Below are positions 5,163 through 8,922 of a stretch of DNA of 8,922 bases, piece after piece (the stretch's first letter is position 1; each line of letters starts with the position of its first letter). The position numbers and the translations under genes were made by a program. The notes beneath the pieces are model-generated. The model ran no database searches, had not been told where the DNA came from, and saw only the letters and a program-made list of their open reading frames with translations. The stretch comes from GCA-2717185 sp964386465 (GTDB lineage Bacteria > Pseudomonadota > Alphaproteobacteria > UBA8366 > GCA-2717185). The stretch is taken from NCBI GenBank assembly GCA_964386465.1, contig CAYLTU010000237.1, positions 1 through 8,922 on the forward strand. The letters run 5' to 3'.

Positions 5163-6469
5163 CAGAGAACACGGATGCCGACCGAGAGGAAGAAGCTGGC
5201 GAAGCGGAACAGGCGGCGGAAGATCCGTTGCGCGACGCTGAAATGGTCGTCGTCGCGTTTGGCGGTGTTCGGCCCATGGCGTCGCGGCTCGGCATCGCGG
5301 CAACGACGATTCAAGGATGGAAGAGCCGCGGAAATATTCCGGAAAACCGGCGGCAGACCGTCCTAGACGCCGCGAAGGCCGACGGTATCGATCTGTCGGC
5401 TTTGCCGCAGGATGAAGCCGGCGCGGATGCAGCACGGCTACCGGAGACGGCGCCAGAGGCTGAAGTGACGGAGGCAATCGCCACCGGAACGCCACGGCAA
5501 GCGGGCAACGGCCTCGCCTGGTCGGCGATCGTCATCGCAATCGCGGTGGGCGTGGGGCTCCTGACACAACCGCAGTGGGCGCCTTTCGTTCACGGCACGC
5601 GTCCGGTCCCTGTTCCGAAAGCGCTGATGGACAGGATCGTTACGCTCGAAAGCCGTCCGGCCGTACCGAATCTAACGAGCCGGGTTTCCGCCGCGGAGCG
5701 CGCGCTCGCCGATCTGCGGGCGCGGGAACCGGTCGCGCCGTCTGAGGACCTGACACCGCAGTTGCGCGCGCTGTCCGCCAGGCTCGATGCGCTTACGCGG
5801 GCGTTGGACACGGCGCGCTCGGAAGGGCGCGCGGCGAATGACGGCCGTGCCGCCGATCTAACGGAACTACGCGCGGCTCTCGACACGCTGTCGACCAAGA
5901 TAGATCAGGCGGTCGTCGATACGGCGCAGACGAACGCGCGAAAATCTTCCGTGCTCGTCGCGGTCGGCGCGCTGGAGGTCGCCCTTGGCGACGGTTTGCC
6001 TTACGGGCATGCGCTCGATGCCGTACAGCGGCTGGCCAAGACCAGCGATCCCGCCTATTCCGGGTCGGTTGCGACACTGAAGGCCGACGCCGCGACGGGT
6101 ATCCCCACGCGCTCGCAGTTGTTGAGCCGGCTGGACGCGTTGATCGCCGCGCGCGGCAAACCGCTGTGGAAAGCGGACAGCGACAGCTGGACCGATCGCG
6201 TCTTGCGGAAAGTCGATGCCGTCATTTCCATCAGGCGGATCGACGATGCGGCGGGGCCCGTCGATAGGCTGCATCGGGCGCGCAAAGCCCTGAAGACGAA
6301 CGACCTCCAGGGCGCCGCCGGCGAAATGAAGGGGGCCGCCGGCGCTGCCGGGAACTGGGCGCGCGACGCGCAGCGGCGGATCGCCGCCGACCAGGCGTTT
6401 TCCAAGCTTCGGCTCTGGGCAATCAAGGCGCTCGACGCGCCCGCAAAGGCGAGTTCGACCGCGCAATGA
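5159..6469 (+). CDS. Mitofilin-like inner-membrane protein with N-terminal HTH-like segment
   Basis: This 436-residue protein occupies the place of the alphaproteobacterial mitofilin homologue (COG4223 type) between hemD and hemY. Residues 1-27 are acidic and disordered. Residues about 28-80 look like a small Cro/YdaS-type helix-turn-helix: AFGGVRPMASRLGIAATTIQ, then GWKSRGNIPENRR. An acidic Ala/Pro/Glu linker follows, then one transmembrane helix (about 119-136, LAWSAIVIAIAVGVGLL). A long heptad-rich segment (about 155-255, VTLESRP... RLDALTRALDTARSEG ... LRAALDTLSTKIDQ) predicts a coiled coil. The C-terminal domain (about 260-425) has the ALEVALGDGLPYGHALDAV and WTDRVLRKVDAVISIRRI blocks expected of bacterial mitofilin-like proteins, which shape or organise the inner membrane. 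The ATG overlaps the hemD stop, and the stop overlaps hemY. The HTH assignment is by pattern only; DNA binding is not shown. Confidence 0.85.
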   Translation: MTENTDADREEEAGEAEQAAEDPLRDAEMVVVAFGGVRPMASRLGIAATTIQGWKSRGNIPENRRQTVLDAAKADGIDLSALPQDEAGADAARLPETAPEAEVTEAIATGTPRQAGNGLAWSAIVIAIAVGVGLLTQPQWAPFVHGTRPVPVPKALMDRIVTLESRPAVPNLTSRVSAAERALADLRAREPVAPSEDLTPQLRALSARLDALTRALDTARSEGRAANDGRAADLTELRAALDTLSTKIDQAVVDTAQTNARKSSVLVAVGALEVALGDGLPYGHALDAVQRLAKTSDPAYSGSVATLKADAATGIPTRSQLLSRLDALIAARGKPLWKADSDSWTDRVLRKVDAVISIRRIDDAAGPVDRLHRARKALKTNDLQGAAGEMKGAAGAAGNWARDAQRRIAADQAFSKLRLWAIKALDAPAKASSTAQ

Positions 6470-7821
6470 TCCGAATCATCCTCCTCTTTTTGCTGATTGC
6501 CGGTGCGGTATGGCTTGCCGTCTGGCTCGCCGATCATCCCGGCCGTGTCGAAATCGAGATGATGGGCTATGCCGTCTACACTGAACAAGTCGGCTTGCTG
6601 ATTGGCGCCGTTGTGCTGCTGACCGCCGTCGTCGCGGTGCTGTACCGGATCTGGCGGTCGTTGCGGCGGGCGCCGCGCCGGATCGTCGAGCATCGCGGCG
6701 CAAGCAAACGGCAGCGTGGGTATCAGGCATTGACACAGGGCATGGTCGCCGTGGCGGCTGGCGACTCACGTGAAGCGAAGCGGTTCGCCAAACGGGCGGA
6801 CTCGTTGCTGAACGATCCGCCGCTGACGATGCTGCTTTCCGCGCAGGCGGCACAGCTGGACGGCGACGAAGACGCCGCGCGGCGCTATTTCGAGACGATG
6901 CTAGACGATAAGGAAATGGCGTTTCTTGGCGTTCGCGGCCTGCTCATGCAGGCCATGCGCAATGGCGACAAACAGGAAGCGCTTCGTCTGGCCGACCGGG
7001 CGCAGTCATTGCGGCCCAATACGCCTTGGGTCTTGAAATATCTGCTTGAGCTACAGGTGAATGCAGGCCGATGGGGCGCGGCCGACCGGACCTTGCAGCA
7101 AGCGGCAAGGCAGGGCGCAGTGGATGCCGCGGCGGGGCGCCGCCAGCGCGCCATTCTTGCCGTCGCGATGAGTCGCGAGGCAGCGGCGGCCGGCGACAAC
7201 GCAACGGCGACGAAGCAGGCGCGGCAGGCGCATGAAATGGACCCGTCTTTGGTACCGGCGACCGTTGCCTACACCAAGTGCCTTCTGGCGGACGGGAAAA
7301 CCCGGCGCGCCATCAAAGCGGTCGAGGCCGCGTGGACGAGTGCGCCACATCCCGATCTTGCGGCTGCCTATGCGGCTCTCGGCGGCGAGAATGAGCAGCC
7401 GCTCGATCGCGTGAAGCGATTTCAACGGTTGCACGGATTGCGCTCGGACCATCCCGAAAGCCACCTCGCGCTCGCCGAGGCGTCCCTGGCGGCGCAGCTT
7501 TGGGGCGAAGCCCGCCGCCTTCTCGAACAGGCGGCGGCGACGCGGCGATCCGTGCGCGTCCTGCGACTCTTCGCCGACCTTGAAGAACAGGAGCATGGCG
7601 ACCTGAAGGCGGCGCGTCGCTGGCTCGACGAGGCGGCTTCGGCGCCGACGGAGAACACCTGGTATTGCGGTGCCTGCGGATCGCGCGCCGGGGAATGGCG
7701 CGCCAGCTGCGAGAGCTGCGGTGGTTTCGCGACGCTGGAATGGCGTTCGCCCCCGGGCCAGCCGGCGGATTTGGGCGTGCCCGCGCTTGCCGCGCCCGAA
7801 CCGGTGGAGGAGAAACCGTAG
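6466..7821 (+). CDS. hemY: HemY-like inner-membrane TPR protein with C-terminal zinc ribbon
   Basis: HemY proteins are membrane-anchored TPR proteins encoded beside haem genes; their molecular role is not settled, and the name does not mean protoporphyrinogen oxidase. Two transmembrane helices (about 3-22 and 41-61) flank a short periplasmic loop with the family-typical DHPGRVEIEMMGY. A basic stretch (RIWRSLRRAPRR, 61-72) follows. TPR-like helical hairpins run from about 85 to 395, including QALTQGMVAVAAGD, RRYFETMLDDKEMAFLGVRG and ALRLADRAQSLRP. Near the end, WYCGACGSRAGEWRASCESC (399-418) has two CxxC pairs (Cys401/404 and Cys415/418) and is followed by FATLEWRSP, a rubredoxin-like zinc ribbon comparable to that of LapB. 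A Pro/Ala/Glu-rich tail ends the protein. Length 451. The start ATG overlaps the previous stop (ATGA) without its own ribosome site, so translation is probably coupled. Confidence 0.93.
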   Translation: MIRIILLFLLIAGAVWLAVWLADHPGRVEIEMMGYAVYTEQVGLLIGAVVLLTAVVAVLYRIWRSLRRAPRRIVEHRGASKRQRGYQALTQGMVAVAAGDSREAKRFAKRADSLLNDPPLTMLLSAQAAQLDGDEDAARRYFETMLDDKEMAFLGVRGLLMQAMRNGDKQEALRLADRAQSLRPNTPWVLKYLLELQVNAGRWGAADRTLQQAARQGAVDAAAGRRQRAILAVAMSREAAAAGDNATATKQARQAHEMDPSLVPATVAYTKCLLADGKTRRAIKAVEAAWTSAPHPDLAAAYAALGGENEQPLDRVKRFQRLHGLRSDHPESHLALAEASLAAQLWGEARRLLEQAAATRRSVRVLRLFADLEEQEHGDLKAARRWLDEAASAPTENTWYCGACGSRAGEWRASCESCGGFATLEWRSPPGQPADLGVPALAAPEPVEEKP

Positions 7822-7854
7822 AGAAAAAGAAAGGCCGGCGCGAAACGGCCGGCC
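7822..7854 (-). terminator. Intrinsic terminator facing hemY
   Basis: GGCCGGC (7833-7839) pairs perfectly with GCCGGCC (7848-7854) around an 8-base loop. Read on the minus strand the hairpin is followed by TTTCTTTTTCT (7832-7822), a good U-tract. It begins right after the hemY stop and would stop leftward transcripts from running antisense into hemY. On the plus strand no T-run follows, so termination of the hem operon here would be weaker. Confidence 0.7.
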
Positions 7855-7951
7855 AGGGAGATTCAGGGAGGAAGGAACGAATATCCTTAACAGGATGAAC
7901 AGAGAATATCCGCGAACCGTCGGCGGTGCAGTGATCCCGGTCACAACCGGT

Positions 7952-7993
7952 AAAAAAATACTAAAAAATCCGGCTTCGGTTTCCCGAAGCCGG
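7952..7993 (-). terminator. Intrinsic terminator of the small lipoprotein gene
   Basis: CCGGCTTCGG (7970-7979) and CCGAAGCCGG (7984-7993) make a perfect 10-bp stem with loop TTTC. On the minus strand it is followed by ATTTTTTAGTATTTTTTT, so it is a textbook terminator. It lies 15 bp downstream of the TAG of the lipoprotein gene, which supports that this gene is real and transcribed leftward. Confidence 0.88.
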
Positions 7994-8008
7994 TGTCGAA
8001 AGCGTTTC

Positions 8009-8188
8009 CTATTTTTCGTAGATGACGTACTCGCCTCTTTTCCCCGTTAATATTCCCGGAAGCGTTGGATCGGGTTCGTCCGCATCGACCCGGTATTGCT
8101 CCGGCAGGTAAGGCTTATAGGCTATCTTCTGGCACCCCGAGATCGCGACGATGATTACGATCGAAATTATCCAAGATGCTTTTTTCAC
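8009..8188 (-). CDS. Small predicted lipoprotein (59 aa)
   Basis: A GTG-started frame of 59 codons encodes [M]KKASWIISIVIIVAISGC followed by a short polar tail. Lys2-Lys3, the hydrophobic stretch 5-17 and the lipobox ISGC (Cys19) are a complete type II signal peptide, so the product should be lipidated at Cys19 and the mature 41-residue part tethered to a membrane. Gln follows the cysteine at +2, favouring the outer membrane if Lol rules apply. The mature part is Tyr/Pro-rich (KIAYKPYLPEQYR, then DADEPDPTLPG, ending GEYVIYEK) and I do not recognise its family. GGAG lies 11 bases upstream, a rather long spacing. No ATG start exists in frame. A strong terminator follows 15 bp after the TAG, and the nearest gene on the other side is the tRNA-Thr region, so it appears monocistronic. 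Confidence 0.78.
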   Translation of the reverse strand: MKKASWIISIVIIVAISGCQKIAYKPYLPEQYRVDADEPDPTLPGILTGKRGEYVIYEK

Positions 8189-8311
8189 GGCGAGATTGTC
8201 TCCAACGATTGTCGGGGGACGTGCGCGGCACCCCTTGAATGCCGCCGATCACCCAGTCTTCGGAAGCCGTCTTAAGGTGGCCGCGCCAGTTTGACCGACC
8301 TACACACCCTC

Positions 8312-8340
8312 TTGCCTTGTCGAACCGCCGGGCCTATTTT
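8312..8340 (+). promoter_or_regulatory. Sigma70-like promoter of the tRNA-Thr locus
   Basis: TTGCCT (8312-8317) and TATTTT (8335-8340) are separated by exactly 17 bases and each match 4 of 6 consensus bases. The predicted start, around 8346-8348, is a few bases before the tRNA-Thr 5' fragment at 8353. The promoter thus sits next to the broken copy, and the intact gene is about 190 bases further on. TATGAT (8508-8513) could be a -10 for the intact gene but lacks a good -35. Confidence 0.45.
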
Positions 8341-8352
8341 GCGCGCCGAAAT

Positions 8353-8393
8353 GCCGCCTTAGCTCAGTTGGTAGAGCATCGCATTCGTAAGAC
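8353..8393 (+). pseudogene. tRNA-Thr(CGT) 5' fragment
   Basis: The first 26 bases (acceptor 5' strand GCCGCCT, TA, complete D-arm GCTC-AGTTGGTA-GAGC, A) are identical to the intact tRNA-Thr starting at 8539. Two bases differ in the anticodon stem (TC for CG), then GCATTCGTAA, including the CGT anticodon loop, is again identical. After that the sequence departs: GACAC cannot pair with TCGCA, and no T-arm or AGGCGGC acceptor strand follows. It is therefore a 5' half broken at the 3' edge of the anticodon loop. The breakpoint could mark an old integration, deletion or recombination event. Confidence 0.85.
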
Positions 8394-8538
8394 ACGGTTC
8401 CACCGATTCATTGTTTAAAAACAATAACTTACATTGCAATAAAAACCCGTGTGAACAATATGTGTAATTCACATGACGTTGGATGTGTAGGTTCTTGAAC
8501 CCTGTGTTATGATGGTTTATCAGACGTTCTAGGGATGT
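8394..8538. other. AT-rich spacer between tRNA-Thr copies
   Basis: These 145 bases are visibly richer in A and T than the operons. I see no gene. Short symmetric sites are present: ATTGTTT-AA-AAACAAT, TGTGAA and TTCACA 12 bases apart, and GGTTC-TT-GAACC. The composition and the broken tRNA on its left edge suggest inserted or residual foreign DNA. Confidence 0.5.
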
Positions 8539-8614
8539 GCCGCCTTAGCTCAGTTGGTAGAGCACGGCATTCGTAATGCCGGGGTCACAAGTTCGAGTCT
8601 TGTAGGCGGCACCA
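8539..8614 (+). tRNA. tRNA-Thr (anticodon CGT)
   Basis: A complete 76-base tRNA gene including an encoded CCA. The acceptor stem GCCGCCT pairs with AGGCGGC. The D-arm is GCTC-AGTTGGTA-GAGC, and the anticodon arm CGGCA-TTCGTAA-TGCCG carries CGT at 8572-8574, decoding ACG. The variable loop is GGGTC and the T-arm is ACAAG-TTCGAGT-CTTGT. All stems are perfectly paired; the discriminator is A and the gene ends in CCA. U36 and A37 make it a substrate for t6A formation, which uses TsaD. CCCTTTTTC follows the gene and may aid termination. Confidence 0.97.
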
Positions 8615-8743
8615 CCCTTTTTCACCCCCATATCCCTCTCCGGTGAGTTCTAAAGGGTGTTCCGTATCCATTAGATACATCCAGTCCCGAACAGGTGCAT
8701 CGTGCGTCCTGAGACGTTTACGGTATAGATGATTTTGGGTTGT
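8615..8743. other. Non-coding flank after tRNA-Thr
   Basis: No gene can be supported in this stretch. It starts with a T5 run just after the tRNA and contains a small hairpin GTATC-CATTA-GATAC. Its base composition is lower in GC than the hem and tsaD operons. It could be the junction of an integrated region using tRNA-Thr as target, but no integrase is visible before the window ends. Confidence 0.4.
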
Positions 8744-8866
8744 TTATTCGTTTATTCGATTATCCCATAAACCGATAAACGACTTTACGGGAACATCGGT
8801 GTATTTCTTGTAGTAAAGACCTTTCCGTTTCACCAAGTCATCCATCGTCTCCCCAAATGCGATTGA
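8744..8866 (-). pseudogene. Remnant resembling N-terminus of MORN/YwqK-type protein
   Basis: A minus-strand frame reads SIAFGETMDDLVKRKGLYYK (8866-8807), then KYTDVP, and leaves the family pattern at VKSFIGLWDNRINE before TAA (8746-8744). From memory of the family, exported MORN-repeat proteins, often named YwqK-family antitoxins, begin with a signal peptide ending near AFGET and continue DDLV.R.GLYYKKFTDVPFTG before the repeats. Here no MORN repeats follow, and the codons upstream (RRWSRGGRAGRRLP) do not form a signal peptide although the frame stays open to the window edge. An ATG at 8845 could start a 33-residue peptide. I read this as a fragment rather than a working gene. In the last 66 bases an opposite-strand ATG (8857) opens a 22-codon frame with GC-rich third positions, too short to judge. 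Confidence 0.45.
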
Positions 8867-8922
8867 GGGAAGGCGACGTCCTGCGCGGCCACCGCGAGAC
8901 CATCGGCGAACGGTTTGTTCGT

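Noticed and set aside
4452..5495. 347-codon minus-strand frame opposite hemD and the mitofilin-like gene
   Set aside because: It is antisense to two well-supported genes, with an Arg/Pro/His-rich sequence typical of a GC-rich shadow frame.
7051..7944. 297-codon minus-strand frame opposite hemY
   Set aside because: It is antisense to hemY, shows no domain, and runs through both minus-strand terminators.
7895..8050. Plus-strand frame starting MNREYPRT after hemY
   Set aside because: It is read through a perfect terminator hairpin and antisense to the lipoprotein gene, and the product has no protein-like character.
8353..8614. Group I intron in the tRNA-Thr anticodon loop
   Set aside because: The break is in the loop region, as in bacterial tRNA introns, but what follows the spacer is a whole tRNA and not a 3' half, and no intron core is evident.
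8615..8743. Minus-strand peptide YLMDTEHPLELTGEGYGGEK
   Set aside because: The frame runs through the T-run into the antisense of the tRNA, and there is no start context or recognised family.
1..8922. CRISPR array, defence system, secondary-metabolite cluster or phage
   Set aside because: No spaced direct repeats of array type, and no nuclease, transposase, integrase or phage structural gene could be seen.

Overview
The window looks like a piece of a GC-rich alphaproteobacterial chromosome, most likely Rhodospirillales-like. The assignment rests on gene order and protein style: a rightward hemC-hemD-mitofilin-like-hemY cluster diverges from a leftward tsaD-gpsA-YciI cluster. No species is claimed.

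Leftward operon (positions 3369 down to 33, minus strand): a small membrane-anchored protein of unknown function, tsaD (tRNA t6A modification), gpsA (glycerol-3-phosphate synthesis for phospholipids), then two tandem YciI-family genes. The first three genes overlap by ATGA, so they are probably translationally coupled. A 268-bp non-autonomous element with 32-bp terminal inverted repeats (363-630) sits exactly in the junction between the two YciI genes. It is flanked by TA and shares its edge with the stop codon of one gene. Removing it on paper rejoins the two genes with a 3-bp spacer.

Rightward operon (3498-7821, plus strand): hemC and hemD catalyse consecutive steps from porphobilinogen to uroporphyrinogen III. 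They are followed by a mitofilin-like inner-membrane protein with an unexpected N-terminal helix-turn-helix-like segment, and by HemY with a C-terminal four-cysteine zinc ribbon. The last three genes are joined by ATGA overlaps. hemD has either a TTG start or a well-spaced but rare ATT start.

Right flank (7822-8922): a 59-codon GTG-started lipoprotein gene lies on the minus strand (8009-8188), followed by two consecutive minus-strand terminators facing hemY. Next come a promoter-like site, a 5' fragment of a tRNA-Thr gene, an AT-rich spacer, and an intact tRNA-Thr(CGT). The DNA beyond the tRNA is less GC-rich, carries a decayed fragment resembling the N-terminus of MORN-repeat/YwqK-type proteins, and may be the edge of an acquired region. 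The tRNA-Thr reads an ANN codon and has U36-A37, so it is the kind of tRNA that TsaD modifies.

The least ordinary items are the repeat element between the YciI genes, the duplicated tRNA-Thr 5' half, the possible AUU start of hemD, the HTH-bearing mitofilin-like protein and the small lipoprotein gene. I see no CRISPR array, no complete transposase or integrase, and no clear defence or biosynthetic system.
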